A stretch of DNA of 64,000 nt from Verrucomicrobiia bacterium (lineage in GTDB: Bacteria > Verrucomicrobiota > Verrucomicrobiia > Limisphaerales > DASXHY01): assembly GCA_035629175.1 (NCBI GenBank), contig DASPIL010000091.1, positions 112,875-176,874 of the forward strand. The letters are read 5' to 3'. Below are positions 25,377 through 34,950 of this stretch, piece after piece. The number at the start of each line of letters is the position of its first letter. Position 1 is the first letter of the stretch. Under the pieces are notes generated by a model that saw only the letters and a program-made list of their open reading frames with translations, was not told where the DNA came from and did no database searches. The translations under genes and the position numbers were made by a program.

Positions 25377-26291
25377 ATGTATTCGTTCTCCACCTGCTGG
25401 AATTCTCACCGCCACACCGACGGCCGCGCCATGCTCCGGGAAGTCCGCGAGCTGGGATTCGAGTTCGCCGAACTCAGCCACGGCACCCGCATCAGCCTCG
25501 TTCCTGGAATCCTGGAAGCCGTCGATGCCGGCGAGATTCGGATTTCCACCGTTCACAATTTCTGTCCGCTTCCGCTGGGCGTGAACCATGCCGCCCCGAA
25601 CCTGTTTCAATTCTCGGATGAACGTCCGCGCGAACGGGAACTGGCGGAACGCTACACGTTCAAAACCATTGAATTTGCCGCGCGCGTCAAAGCGCAGTTG
25701 GTCGTGCTGCACAGCGGCAGCATAGAAATCAAGGATTACGAGGCGAAGCTCATGGAAATGCTGGCGCGAGGGGAGAAGGACTCGCCCAAATACCAGAAGC
25801 TCTGCGCTGAGTTCGATGAGAAACGCGAGGCGAAGAAAGAGAAGTATCTTGCCCGCACGATTGAATCCTTGCGCAAAGTTCTCCCCGCAGCGGAAGCGGC
25901 GGGGATCAAGCTGGGCATTGAGAATCGTGAAGGCCTGGAGGAGCTGCCGTTCGAGAGCGATTACTGGACGCTGTTCCAGGAAATCACGAGTCCGAACCTG
26001 GCCTACTGGCACGACACGGGGCATGCGCAAATCAAGGAGAACATGGGGTTCATCATGCACGCGATGCATCTGGAGAGCATGGCCGACAGGCTCGCCGGTT
26101 TTCACATTCACGACGTGCAATTCCCTGGACGCGACCATTGCGCGCCAGGCACCGGGATGATCGATTACGCAGCACTGAAACCCATGGTGAAACCTGAGCA
26201 CATCAAGGTATTTGAGCTCAGCCCGAAGCTTCCCGTGGAAGAGGTTCGAAAAGGTGTGGCTCACCTGAAGTCAATGTGGGGAGACGAGTAA
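25377..26291 (+). CDS. Sugar phosphate isomerase/epimerase-like TIM-barrel protein
   Basis: A 304-residue protein of the AP-endonuclease-2/xylose-isomerase-like TIM-barrel family. Metal-site and strand features can be seen: STCWNSHRHTDG at the start, FAELSHGT, VVLHSGS with a metal histidine, KLGIENREG with a metal Glu, AYWHDTGHAQ with Asp/His ligands, FHIHDVQFPGRDHCAPGTGMIDY with the late His ligands, and VFELSP with the last Glu. Members isomerise or epimerise sugars or act on inositol derivatives; the substrate here cannot be told. The start at 25377 is an ATG 22 bases after the rpsU hairpin. Confidence 0.88.
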   Translation: MYSFSTCWNSHRHTDGRAMLREVRELGFEFAELSHGTRISLVPGILEAVDAGEIRISTVHNFCPLPLGVNHAAPNLFQFSDERPRERELAERYTFKTIEFAARVKAQLVVLHSGSIEIKDYEAKLMEMLARGEKDSPKYQKLCAEFDEKREAKKEKYLARTIESLRKVLPAAEAAGIKLGIENREGLEELPFESDYWTLFQEITSPNLAYWHDTGHAQIKENMGFIMHAMHLESMADRLAGFHIHDVQFPGRDHCAPGTGMIDYAALKPMVKPEHIKVFELSPKLPVEEVRKGVAHLKSMWGDE

Positions 26292-26612
26292 CCGCGGTCC
26301 TAGCGCTAAGTTCCAAGTCTGGTGGTGTATCGCAGGTTTTCAGTATTGTGACTCTGGTGCTGGGCCAGAATTTTACGCTTTTCGTGTTTCTCCCCTCGCC
26401 TGCGACGCAGGAGCGGGAGAGGGGCAGGGGGAGAGGGTGCTCTGATTTGTTCGGCAGGGTGCGTCGTTTCGAAGTTCATACGCCTCCTCTCCCCGGCCCT
26501 CTCCTCCGCTCCGAGCGGAAGAGAGGGGGACTAACCCGCTTCTGCTGTCATCTGATGCGCGCCGAGCTGGCGTTAGGGGATTTTGGGAAAGCTGCGCTAC
26601 GTCGCGCCAGGA
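26292..26612. repeat. Intergenic region with a pair of REP-like GC-rich hairpins
   Basis: About 320 bases without a gene between two convergent genes. Two GC-rich palindromes about 100 bases apart are built from CTCTCCCC/GGGAGAGG blocks: 26389-26424 (imperfect, with ctgcgacgcagg at its centre) and 26497-26529 (left arm ccctctcctccgct, right arm agcggaagagaggg, 3-base loop, one mismatch). The arrangement resembles paired REP/BIME elements. There is no U-tract typical of terminators. Confidence 0.6.
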
Positions 26613-28265
26613 CTAGACCGTGCGCGCGAGGAGGAACGCTTTCAACTCCGCGGCAGCTTTTCCGCCGAACCCCGGCACTTCCGCGATCTGTTCCTCAGTT
26701 GCAATGCGGATGCGCTGGACCGATCCAAATTTCTTGAGCAGCGCGGCCTTGCGTCGTTCGCCAATGTTTGGAAATTCGTCGAGGATGCTTTCGGAAATGC
26801 GCTTGAGGCGGAGTTGCGCGTTATAGGTGTTGGCGAAGCGATGCGATTCGTCGCGCACGCGCTGCAGCAACTTGAGCGCGCCGGTGTCGTGCGACAGCCG
26901 CAGTGGCTCGCTTTCGCCCGGCCGATAGATTTCCTCAAACTCCTTTGCAAGGCCGATGATCGGAATGTGTTCCAGGCCGAGCTTTTTCAGTTCCGCGCAC
27001 GCCATGTTCAACTGGCCTTTCCCACCGTCGATCAGGATCAAGTCCGGCAGGTTGGATTTGCCTGCAACCGGCATTTCTCCGGGCGAACGATTCTGCTGAA
27101 CAGCGGCGGCCGAGGCGTCGCTCTCGCTGTTCAGCGGCCTGTTACGCGACGCAGCACTGACGTCGTCGACCAGTTCCTGCAACGCCTGCGGCACGGCTTC
27201 GCCGCCTTCTTCGGACGGCCTCGTGCTTGCGCCGGTTGCTTCCTTCAGCAGCCGTGTGTAACGGCGGCGAACCACCTCTGCGATGGCTGCAAAATCGTTC
27301 TGTCCCGTAACAGACTTGATCTTGAATCGCCTGTAATTCGCGCGATCAGGCCGGCCGCTTTTGAATCGGACCATCGAGGCGACTGCGAACGTCCCGCTGA
27401 TGTTTGAGATATCGAAGCCTTCAATCCGCTGGGGTGGTTCTGGAAGGCCGAGGGCTTCCGCGAGTTGCGCCAGATCACGCACAGGCTCGATGGCAAGCGG
27501 GAGCGTGTAAGGCATTCTTTCGAACTTTTCTGTTTTCCGCGTCGTGCGTTTCAAGTCGGCGATCAAGTCCCGCAGTTCAGCGGCTCGCTCATACTCCTGG
27601 TTTGCGGCAGCCTTGCGCATCTCGGTTTCGAGCTGCCCCTGCATTTCCTGGCATTGGCCCGCGAGAAAGTCGCACGCTGCCGTCACCTGCTCGAGATATT
27701 GCTCCCGCGTCACGTTGTTGATGCAGGGCGCAGTGCAGAATTTCAAATGCGCATACAGGCAGTGCGTGTAATCCCTCTCCGTCGGAGTCAGCGGGCGGCA
27801 GCCTCGAAGATGATACTGTCGGCGAACGAGCGAGAGCGTGCTGCGAAGCGCGCCGGAATTGGGAAACGGGCCGAAGTAACGCGCGCCGTCCTGCTGCTTG
27901 ATGCGGGTGAGCGTGAATCGCGGGATGGGATCGTTCAGGTTGACCTTCAGCATCAGGTACCGTTTGTCATCGCGAAAACTGACGTTGTAACGCGGATGGA
28001 GGTCCTTGATCAGCTTGCTTTCCAACAGCAACGCTTCGGGCTCGCTGCGCACAAGATGGAAATCAAAGTCATGGATGGCCTCCACGTGCGCCCGGAATTT
28101 CAAATCCCATCCCATGCGGCGGGAAGGGTGGAAGTACTGGCTGACCCGCTTGCGAAGGTCCCGCGCCTTGCCGACATAAATCACCGTTCCGAAGCGATCC
28201 TTGTGCAGGTAGACGCCCGGTTTATGCGGCAGTGTGCTGAGTTTCTGGCGGATGATTTCCGTCAC
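26613..28265 (-). CDS. uvrC: UvrABC excinuclease subunit C
   Basis: A 550-residue nucleotide-excision-repair nuclease. The N-terminal GIY-YIG domain reads PGVYLHKDRFGTVIYVGKARDLRKRVSQYF. The central cysteine cluster region contains CLYAHLKFCTAPCINNV. A UVR domain (EMRKAAANQEYERAAELRDLI) precedes the RNase-H-like endonuclease half (EGFDISNISGTFAVASMV and LPDLILIDGGKGQL), with helix-hairpin-helix motifs at the end (IGERRKAALLKKFGS, VPGFGGKAAAEL). A hydrophilic insertion of about 45 residues (about 350-400) interrupts the endonuclease half. It is slightly shorter than typical UvrC (about 600). The start is GTG at 28265. Confidence 0.95.
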   Translation of the reverse strand: MTEIIRQKLSTLPHKPGVYLHKDRFGTVIYVGKARDLRKRVSQYFHPSRRMGWDLKFRAHVEAIHDFDFHLVRSEPEALLLESKLIKDLHPRYNVSFRDDKRYLMLKVNLNDPIPRFTLTRIKQQDGARYFGPFPNSGALRSTLSLVRRQYHLRGCRPLTPTERDYTHCLYAHLKFCTAPCINNVTREQYLEQVTAACDFLAGQCQEMQGQLETEMRKAAANQEYERAAELRDLIADLKRTTRKTEKFERMPYTLPLAIEPVRDLAQLAEALGLPEPPQRIEGFDISNISGTFAVASMVRFKSGRPDRANYRRFKIKSVTGQNDFAAIAEVVRRRYTRLLKEATGASTRPSEEGGEAVPQALQELVDDVSAASRNRPLNSESDASAAAVQQNRSPGEMPVAGKSNLPDLILIDGGKGQLNMACAELKKLGLEHIPIIGLAKEFEEIYRPGESEPLRLSHDTGALKLLQRVRDESHRFANTYNAQLRLKRISESILDEFPNIGERRKAALLKKFGSVQRIRIATEEQIAEVPGFGGKAAAELKAFLLARTV

Positions 28266-28357
28266 GGCAACCGAAACTCTTCCATAGCACCCTGCCCGCG
28301 CAAGGGGATTATGAAAATCACTTCCGGTTTCGCGGCGCGGAAACTACCCTGTCTCCC

Positions 28358-28924
28358 ATGACACCGCTCCAGCGCTGCATTGATGAATCGATCGCCACGA
28401 CGCGCGCCCTTTCTGTGTTCGAACCGCAATTGAATCAGGCGGCACAGATGGTTCGCGAATGCCTGGGCCAGGGTCGCAAACTTCTCGTGTGCGGCAATGG
28501 CGGCAGCGCCTCCGACGCCACGCATCTCGCCACCGAATTCCTTTGCCGCTTCTGCGATGATCGGCGTCCTTACCCCGCGATTTCGCTGACTGCAAATGGC
28601 GAGTTCATGACGGCGGTATGCAACGACTATCACAGCGAGGAAATCTTTGCGCGCCAGATTTGGGGATTGGGACAGCCGGGTGATGTGCTGATTGCGCTCA
28701 CGACGAGCGGGAAGTCCCGGAACGTTCTGCGTGCGCTGGAAGAAGCCCGCAAGCGCGACATTCCAAGCATTTGTTTCCTGGGCCGCGATGGCGGTTTCAC
28801 CAAGGGGATCGCGACGATTGAGTTTATCGTCCAGGGGCAGAACACCGCGCGCATCCAGGAAGCTCAGAAGCTGCTCTACCATGCACTTTGTGAAATGGTG
28901 GACAGCGGTTTGGCGAAGGAATGA
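28358..28924 (+). CDS. gmhA: Phosphoheptose isomerase (sedoheptulose 7-phosphate isomerase)
   Basis: A 188-residue SIS-domain protein of the GmhA type. It has KLLVCGNGGSASDATHLATEFLCRF, ISLTANGEFMTAVCNDYHSEEIFARQI, GDVLIALTTSGKSRNVLRALEEAR and a C-terminal helix with ARIQEAQKLLYHALCEMVD. It isomerises sedoheptulose 7-phosphate to D-glycero-D-manno-heptose 7-phosphate, the first step of ADP-heptose synthesis for LPS. That matches the RfaE2 gene at the left edge of the window, though the two are 28 kb apart. It is divergent from uvrC with 92 bases between the starts. Confidence 0.93.
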   Translation: MTPLQRCIDESIATTRALSVFEPQLNQAAQMVRECLGQGRKLLVCGNGGSASDATHLATEFLCRFCDDRRPYPAISLTANGEFMTAVCNDYHSEEIFARQIWGLGQPGDVLIALTTSGKSRNVLRALEEARKRDIPSICFLGRDGGFTKGIATIEFIVQGQNTARIQEAQKLLYHALCEMVDSGLAKE

Positions 28925-28931
28925 CTGGGTC

Positions 28932-29504
<573 letters not shown>

Positions 29505-29789
29505 GGGCGCAAAATGTGTCGAGAGGCATCCAATGTCCAGTCGAAGTTCGAGTGAAAGGAGCGCCTGCCTTCAGGGCGCTAGCGCGTGAAAGTTTGGCGG
29601 ATGGGTGGGCGAACCCAACGCCGTGCGCTTGCGACCGGCGGAAGCGGCGCGTGAACGCCTCCTCTAAATTCAAATGTCGACCCGCCCTGCGTCTGCTGTA
29701 CACTCGGCGCGAATCATTTGAGACGCGGATCGCTGAATATTTGGCGATATTCGACGTCGGAACCATTGCAGTTTTACGGAACGACCTTT

Positions 29790-30434
29790 ATGAAAACGTT
29801 CATATCCGCAGCAGCCATCGCCATGGCAGTTCTCGCCGGGACGGCCGGGGCCGCAGCGCAGGAATACACGCTATCCGCGCGGCTCGTCCTCAAGGAACAG
29901 CTACCCAGCAAGTTCTCCGAAAAAACCCGCACCTACACGGACACGATCAGGACCACCCGCCTCAGCAATAATTATCTTCTGGGGCTGCTGCAGCCGTTTT
30001 ATACGGGCACGGTTCCGAATGGATTTCCGCTCGGATCCCGTCTGGTTCTCGTCAACTACCAATATTTCCAAGTGAAATCCCCGAGCGGGATCGTGCTGGT
30101 GGAAAACACCTCGCCGTATCTCACCTACACCGACACCTACAGCCAGACGAACTTCCTGTTCCAGGGCAGGGAGCACATCGATAACGAGTCGCTGAACCTC
30201 ACGTATTTTTATCAATCGACGATCCAGTTCAACGACCCCTCGCCCGAGGGCACATCCTTCACGTTCACTGCCAATACCATGGAACGATACATCCGCGGGC
30301 GGGAAAATTCCCAGGGGTTGAATCCCTCGACTGGCTCGCTCTCGATGACGGGCATCGGGTCAGGCTTCATCGGTGGCAAATACATCCTGATCTCCGGGAC
30401 GTTCAAGTCGCCCCTGACAGGTTGGTGGGAATGA
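29790..30434 (+). CDS. Secreted protein of unknown function
   Basis: A 214-residue protein with a signal peptide (MKTFISAAAIAMAVLAGTAGAAAQ). The mature part is beta-rich, with many Thr, Ser, Tyr and Asn residues (TYTDTIRTTRLSNNYLL, GSRLVLVNYQYFQV, LTYFYQSTIQFNDP) and no cysteines after the signal. It ends GGKYILISGTFKSPLTGWWE. I recognise no family. The ATG at 29790 is chosen for the signal peptide; the open frame reaches upstream to 29718. A hairpin at 30689-30715 could end its transcript. Confidence 0.75.
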   Translation: MKTFISAAAIAMAVLAGTAGAAAQEYTLSARLVLKEQLPSKFSEKTRTYTDTIRTTRLSNNYLLGLLQPFYTGTVPNGFPLGSRLVLVNYQYFQVKSPSGIVLVENTSPYLTYTDTYSQTNFLFQGREHIDNESLNLTYFYQSTIQFNDPSPEGTSFTFTANTMERYIRGRENSQGLNPSTGSLSMTGIGSGFIGGKYILISGTFKSPLTGWWE

Positions 30435-30736
30435 AGCCTGAATTAAATCTTCACGCGCCGGTGGATAACGACATCGGCTCGCTCACTGACGGCGGCTTGC
30501 TGAGGATTGTCAGCCGGCCCTTCTCCATAGAGGCCGCGAAACGCACGCGGTTTGGCTCGTTTGCCAGTGTGTTCCGGGCCAGGAGATTCTCGGCACGGCC
30601 TGCGACAGCCCGCATTCATTTCACACATCACATTGCAAATCATTCCGACGCCGCCGCAGCGCGGCGCCGGAAGCCCATGTAAACGCGAGACCCGGCGCCT
30701 TGACGACGCCGGGTCGATTCATTCCTTTTCGCCTGT
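30435..30736. other. Intergenic region between convergent genes
   Basis: About 300 bases with no supported gene. An 86-codon frame at 30422-30682 overlaps the previous gene's end and has a shadow-like composition. The only structure seen is the hairpin at 30689-30715. Confidence 0.5.
30689..30715. terminator. Hairpin between convergent genes, probable terminator
   Basis: A perfect 9-bp inverted repeat (gacccggcg / cgccgggtc) with a 9-base loop. The flanks are T-rich but not uninterrupted (gattcattccttttc on the plus strand). It lies 21 bases beyond the stop of the minus-strand gene at 30737. Confidence 0.6.
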
Positions 30737-31180
30737 TCAAGGTGCGACCGGCGCCGTCAACCGATAGAACCGTCCGTCCTGGGTTGCGGGAACAACCATG
30801 AAGAATTGCGTGGCATCCATTTGGTAGGGTCCTGGAACATTAGTCCAAAAGACCCCGGTGCCCACGACGACGGATTCCTCGAGCGAGAAGTTCGCCGCCC
30901 ACAATGGCCACGCCACTCGCGCGTTGCTCCCCGCCAGCGTGATCGTAAGCAACGGAATTCCAGCGGTTCCTGCCGGCATGGGCAGCGAGGGATAACCTTG
31001 CTGGTTTCCGTAGCTCGCGCTGCTCATCGGCTTTCTTAGCCAGCCGCTGAACACGCCAGTGCCGCTGATGTTTCCGCCCTGGTAATGGGCGCGGCCGCTA
31101 TCGAACTCCGACCAGTTCGCGACATACTGCGCATGCACGTTGGCGGCGCATAGAAGGAGAAGTGTAAGTATTCTTTTCAT
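30737..31180 (-). CDS. Small secreted protein with terminal FYRL-type module
   Basis: A 147-residue exported protein (signal peptide MKRILTLLLLCAANVHA). The first half (NWSEFDSGRAHYQGGNISGTGVFSGWLRKPMSS) is not recognised. The second half matches a module found at the end of several other exported proteins in this window: a strand with ARVAWPLWAANFSLEES, a Trp-containing turn (FWTNVPGP) and the end GRFYRLT. It is the last gene of an apparent operon with the tail-fibre-like and M4 protease genes (gap of 32 bases). Confidence 0.7.
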   Translation of the reverse strand: MKRILTLLLLCAANVHAQYVANWSEFDSGRAHYQGGNISGTGVFSGWLRKPMSSASYGNQQGYPSLPMPAGTAGIPLLTITLAGSNARVAWPLWAANFSLEESVVVGTGVFWTNVPGPYQMDATQFFMVVPATQDGRFYRLTAPVAP

Positions 31181-31212
31181 AACATTTAATCGTTTGGAAT
31201 TATCTCACGGGT

Positions 31213-33102
31213 TCAGTCCCCGATGACGGCGCTGCCGTTGTAAGATCGCAACGTTGTGATCTCGGTAAACGTCAGCGTCTCCGAGTACGTCCCGCCCCGA
31301 ATGTAGAGGTTGTCTCCCGGATGGGCCCCGACGACGCCCTGCACCACGGTTTCGAACGGACCGACAAACCCGAGACATGACTGGTTCCCATTCTTGATCA
31401 GGCAATTGCTCGTGCCATCGACGTAAAGGTTGTTTGGCGACGCAATCTCCACCGCGCGGCAGGCGCGGTACAGATTGTTTCGCTGATCGGCATTCCATCC
31501 GAGGTTTACTGCAGTCTGGCGCAATGCCTCGAACAGGTCGTTCCATCCCGAACCTGAGGTGAGAAGGTTTGCATTGGCTTCGTAATACAGGTCGGCCACG
31601 GCATTGATGCCCATTCCCGTTACGGTCTGGCCGTTGAAGGTGTCGCCGTCGACGAGCAGGTAGCAGAGCTTGTTGTTGACGCCGCTGTTGCTGTGGACAC
31701 CACCGAAGTCATTGCCGTTGTTTCCCGTTCCTGCGGGAACAGCCGCGACATAATTGCCGCTGCCCACTCGGTCGGGATCGTTCTGGTTGTTGGGAAAGCT
31801 CATGTCACGAATCGCGCCGCCCGCCAGGTCCTCGCCCATTTGCCAGCGGATGTTTGCATTGTCGTTGCCGTTGGCGTTGGACAGGTCGATGAATTCCCCA
31901 AAAATGTCGGACAACGATTCGTTGATCGCCCCCGACTGATTTTCATAAACGAGCCCCGAGGTAAACTCCGTGACCGCGTGCGTGAATTCATGGCCCGTGA
32001 CGTCGTCCGTCGCGAATCCCTGGCCGAAGCGCATGCGTCCCGAACTTGAATTCCATTGCGCATTTCCCCAGGGACAACTCGCGGGATTCGGACAGTAACG
32101 AACAGTCCCATTGATGGTCGCCCCCAAGCCGTTGTAACTGTCGCGACTGTGATTGTTCTGGAACCAGTTATAAGCCTGGCCCAGAAACGTGTAGGCGTTG
32201 TCGACGTCGACGTTCCCCGTGGGTGGATTGCCCTCCGAACGCACGAGTGTGCCGGGCCAGTTCGTCGTGTTGTTGGAGTTGCGAATCTGGCGGTTGAGCG
32301 CTGAATGAGACAATGCGTGCCGCGCCACGATTGCGCCTGTATGCGCGTTGATGAACCAGCGCGCATCCAGGTCGGGTTCCAGGTCACTGCCCAGCACAAA
32401 GACCCACACAAGCTGCGCGGGCCCAGTCGTGTCGAACACGGAAGGCGCGTAGACCATGAGTTGAGGCGCGCCTGTTGAGAACGGCACTCCGGGATTTTCT
32501 GCGGCAACCTTCGTGGAAACAATGGCCACAGCCTGCGGCCCCGTGATCGCCGGCGCGATCCACTGCGGTTGTGCATCGGCGTTATTAACTTCAAGTCCGA
32601 GATCGGAACTCAGGAATTCAACACCGAGATCGTTGTTGAGCTGGACCGCCATCTGTCCGCCGAACACGGGAAGGCCGCGGTAGGTTTGCTGCAGCCGAAC
32701 AAAGGTTCGTGACAGCGACTCGCGGGTTTGAAAAGCGGTCACGTCGATGTTCGAACTGAGGATGCCGAGCGGATGCCGGTTGTCCTGGATGAAGAACCGC
32801 GCAGTCTGGCCCGGCTGCCCAGGGACAGTGCGTTGTGGCATGAAGGCGTGGCCGGGCGATGCCCCGAGGTGCCTGAGAATGCCGCTCGAATCAAAGTTCA
32901 AACGCGGCGATTCGTTGGTGCGGGAGGGTTCGGTCGTTCCCCTTCCCGTGTAAAACCGCATGGTCGAGAGCACACGCGAGAGTTCCAGTTGATTCGTGGA
33001 ACTGACCTGCGCCCGCACCTGCGATGTCACCAGCCCGCTGGCTGCCATCAGCGCGACGGAGAGCGCGAGAAGATGAACCCGTTTTCGTGTTTGATATTTC
33101 AT
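31213..33102 (-). CDS. Secreted M4-family (thermolysin-like) metalloprotease with unusual C-terminal module
   Basis: A 629-residue zinc protease with a signal peptide (about 1-32), a propeptide of about 220 residues (FTP/PepSY type, including VFGGQMAVQLNNDLGVEFLSS) and an M4 catalytic domain. The zinc motif is HEFTH (about 371-375) with the distant Glu in GAINESLSDIFGE, and the catalytic His region is GVHSNSGVNNKLCYLL. The last 70 residues, from LYVDGTSNCLIKNG to LRSYNGSAVIG, are not part of the M4 fold. They match the end of the serine hydrolase at 35393 and resemble a single coil of a beta-helix. The ATG at 33102 has a GGGAGA ribosome binding site. The gap to the upstream tail-fibre-like gene is 33 bases. 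Confidence 0.93.
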   Translation of the reverse strand: MKYQTRKRVHLLALSVALMAASGLVTSQVRAQVSSTNQLELSRVLSTMRFYTGRGTTEPSRTNESPRLNFDSSGILRHLGASPGHAFMPQRTVPGQPGQTARFFIQDNRHPLGILSSNIDVTAFQTRESLSRTFVRLQQTYRGLPVFGGQMAVQLNNDLGVEFLSSDLGLEVNNADAQPQWIAPAITGPQAVAIVSTKVAAENPGVPFSTGAPQLMVYAPSVFDTTGPAQLVWVFVLGSDLEPDLDARWFINAHTGAIVARHALSHSALNRQIRNSNNTTNWPGTLVRSEGNPPTGNVDVDNAYTFLGQAYNWFQNNHSRDSYNGLGATINGTVRYCPNPASCPWGNAQWNSSSGRMRFGQGFATDDVTGHEFTHAVTEFTSGLVYENQSGAINESLSDIFGEFIDLSNANGNDNANIRWQMGEDLAGGAIRDMSFPNNQNDPDRVGSGNYVAAVPAGTGNNGNDFGGVHSNSGVNNKLCYLLVDGDTFNGQTVTGMGINAVADLYYEANANLLTSGSGWNDLFEALRQTAVNLGWNADQRNNLYRACRAVEIASPNNLYVDGTSNCLIKNGNQSCLGFVGPFETVVQGVVGAHPGDNLYIRGGTYSETLTFTEITTLRSYNGSAVIGD

Positions 33103-33135
33103 GATGGTCTCCCACATGAGGGTTGGCCGACGGTT

Positions 33136-34950
33136 TTACTGAAGGCTGACGAGGACGAGCACGAGCCCCTTGCCCGACTCAAGGCTCGTCATGGCTTTTC
33201 CAACAATGGCGCCCTGCGCGCGCGCGTGTTCGGTGACTTTCATTCCGTGTCCAGGGGTCGCTGACGTCGTGATGAGATCCCCGGGACGGACTTCGCCGTA
33301 GCTTGCATCCACAAGGCAATAAACACGGCCCGTGAGCGCAACGGGATGCTTGCCGTCAGCGATGCTTCCGCTCTGTCCCATGATCATGCCGGGGTTGATG
33401 CCGCCCGCCCCGCTGATGACTCCCGCGGCGTTCCGATCGTACGGTGAGGAACAAGCCGCCAGCTTTCCAGGATTGAGGGGATCAATGCTCACGACCATTC
33501 CTGCCTGAACGCTGTCGTTGGGCGCTTGAATTTCGAATCCCTCGGAAAGGTCGCTGCCGCCAGTAATCTGCAACACCTGGGTCGTAATTCGGCCGTCGCC
33601 ACCCTGGTCGGCGTCGAGAACGATCGTTGCTGTGCCATCGCTCTTGCGCAGCACGATCTGGGCGCCGTTGCCGGCGATTTCAGATGCCTGCAATGTGAGC
33701 GTCTCTGTTCCGTCGCTTTCCTTCAGACCGATCTGCCCGCCATTCACATCGGCAGAGTCGCGGCCCCAGAGGTAGATCGTTTCGTTTCCAGTCTTGTTGT
33801 AAATCTGCACGAGGCCTTCTTCGCCATCCCAGCTGCTCGCTGCGACATTGAGTTCGCCGACGTTGTTGTAAAGAAGCATCCGGCCGGCGGGACCACCGTA
33901 AAGGCGCAGGCGCGGGCTGCTGGCCGAGTTGCGCAGGCTCAAAGCGCCGACACCCGTGCCGTCATCTCCATAAAGAATCGCACCCGGTCCAACTGTTCGT
34001 CCGCCGGATCCGTAAAGGGTCAATGTGCCGCCACTGTCCCCCGCGACAAGATCCGCGCGGTCGCTCCCACTGGCTGAAAGCAGATTCAATTGGGGATCGA
34101 GAGTTCCGTCGTTGCCTGCGGTCAGGTACACCGTGCGGGTGTTGCCGACGTCATCGTTCATCCACAGTTCACCCCATGAAGGGCCATAGAGTCGAATCTG
34201 TTCCAATCCGTCGCCGCCATAGGTGCTGATGCGATGGGCGCTGCCGTTCAATTGGACGGTGCGCAGGTCGGCCACGCTGTTCCAGACATCCAGGAGACCG
34301 CTGGTTGCGGTGCCGCCGAGGTCAATGCTGTCGGCGAGTTTCGCGGATGTTACAGAGTTGTCGCCAAGTTTCGCCGTGGTCACCGCAAGATTGGCGATGT
34401 CCACTGTATTCACTTCGCCGTTGATGATATGGCCCGAATTAACTGAGTTGGGCGCGAGATCGCTTGAACCAATGCCGCCGTCAACGATCTGGTTTCCAGA
34501 AATGGCGCCTGCCGCGACGCGTTCAGCCATCATTGCGTAACCAACGGAGAGAATGCTCTGGTCGGGGGCGAGCGCCTGGAAGCCGTTCGTGCCGTCATTG
34601 AACCAAATTCGCAGTTTGACGGGGTTGTTTGTGAAGACCCACGACGGCACTGGAAGCATGTTCGCGAGGTTGGTGTCACCTATGCCGAGGGAGTAAAGCC
34701 CGCCAGCAACAGGCAGTGACAGGGTGCCTGAGGGTTCGCTGCCGCCGATGCTGGTGCCATCATTGCTCCAGTGGGAAACACTGCCGTTGTTGTTGATGAG
34801 CGCGAATTTGAACTGCCCTGTGCCTGTAAAGTCCACGCCGCCCGCTGTGACGTGGCCCTGGTAGCTGAGTTGATTTGGGACGGTCTGCGCGTGCAGCGCG
34901 GAGGCCAGGGTGAGGCTTCCGATCAATGCGGAAACAATTGAGGTCTTCAT
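33136..34950 (-). CDS. Secreted tail-fibre-like repetitive protein
   Basis: A 604-residue exported protein (signal peptide MKTSIVSALIGSLTLASALHAQ). The N-terminal domain (about 23-150, LSYQGHVTAGGVDFTGTGQFKFALINN) is the type found on secreted tail-fibre-like proteins of environmental bacteria. A short helical-repeat stretch follows (SGNQIVDGGIGSSDLAPNS, TAKLGDNSVTSAKLADS). Next is a long region of Gly/Asn/Asp-rich beta repeats (LRLYGGPAGRMLLYNNVG, IGLKESDGTETLTLQAS, IVLRKSDGTATIVLDAD), and a C-terminal domain ending IVGKAMTSLESGKGLVLVLVSLQ, like phage fibre/knob ends. It probably trimerises as a surface fibre. It heads the operon with the M4 protease; a CTGTAAT motif lies about 180 bases upstream. 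Confidence 0.85.
   Translation of the reverse strand: MKTSIVSALIGSLTLASALHAQTVPNQLSYQGHVTAGGVDFTGTGQFKFALINNNGSVSHWSNDGTSIGGSEPSGTLSLPVAGGLYSLGIGDTNLANMLPVPSWVFTNNPVKLRIWFNDGTNGFQALAPDQSILSVGYAMMAERVAAGAISGNQIVDGGIGSSDLAPNSVNSGHIINGEVNTVDIANLAVTTAKLGDNSVTSAKLADSIDLGGTATSGLLDVWNSVADLRTVQLNGSAHRISTYGGDGLEQIRLYGPSWGELWMNDDVGNTRTVYLTAGNDGTLDPQLNLLSASGSDRADLVAGDSGGTLTLYGSGGRTVGPGAILYGDDGTGVGALSLRNSASSPRLRLYGGPAGRMLLYNNVGELNVAASSWDGEEGLVQIYNKTGNETIYLWGRDSADVNGGQIGLKESDGTETLTLQASEIAGNGAQIVLRKSDGTATIVLDADQGGDGRITTQVLQITGGSDLSEGFEIQAPNDSVQAGMVVSIDPLNPGKLAACSSPYDRNAAGVISGAGGINPGMIMGQSGSIADGKHPVALTGRVYCLVDASYGEVRPGDLITTSATPGHGMKVTEHARAQGAIVGKAMTSLESGKGLVLVLVSLQ

Noticed and set aside
25350..26264. Minus-strand open frame of 304 codons
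   Set aside because: It mirrors the TIM-barrel gene on the plus strand, which shows metal-site motifs and a good start.
30422..30682. Small plus-strand frame after the secreted protein gene
   Set aside because: It overlaps the previous stop by 13 bases and has biased, shadow-like composition with no features.
33136..34950. Prophage remnant, because of the tail-fibre-like protein
   Set aside because: It has a signal peptide, sits in an operon with exported proteins, and no other phage gene is near.
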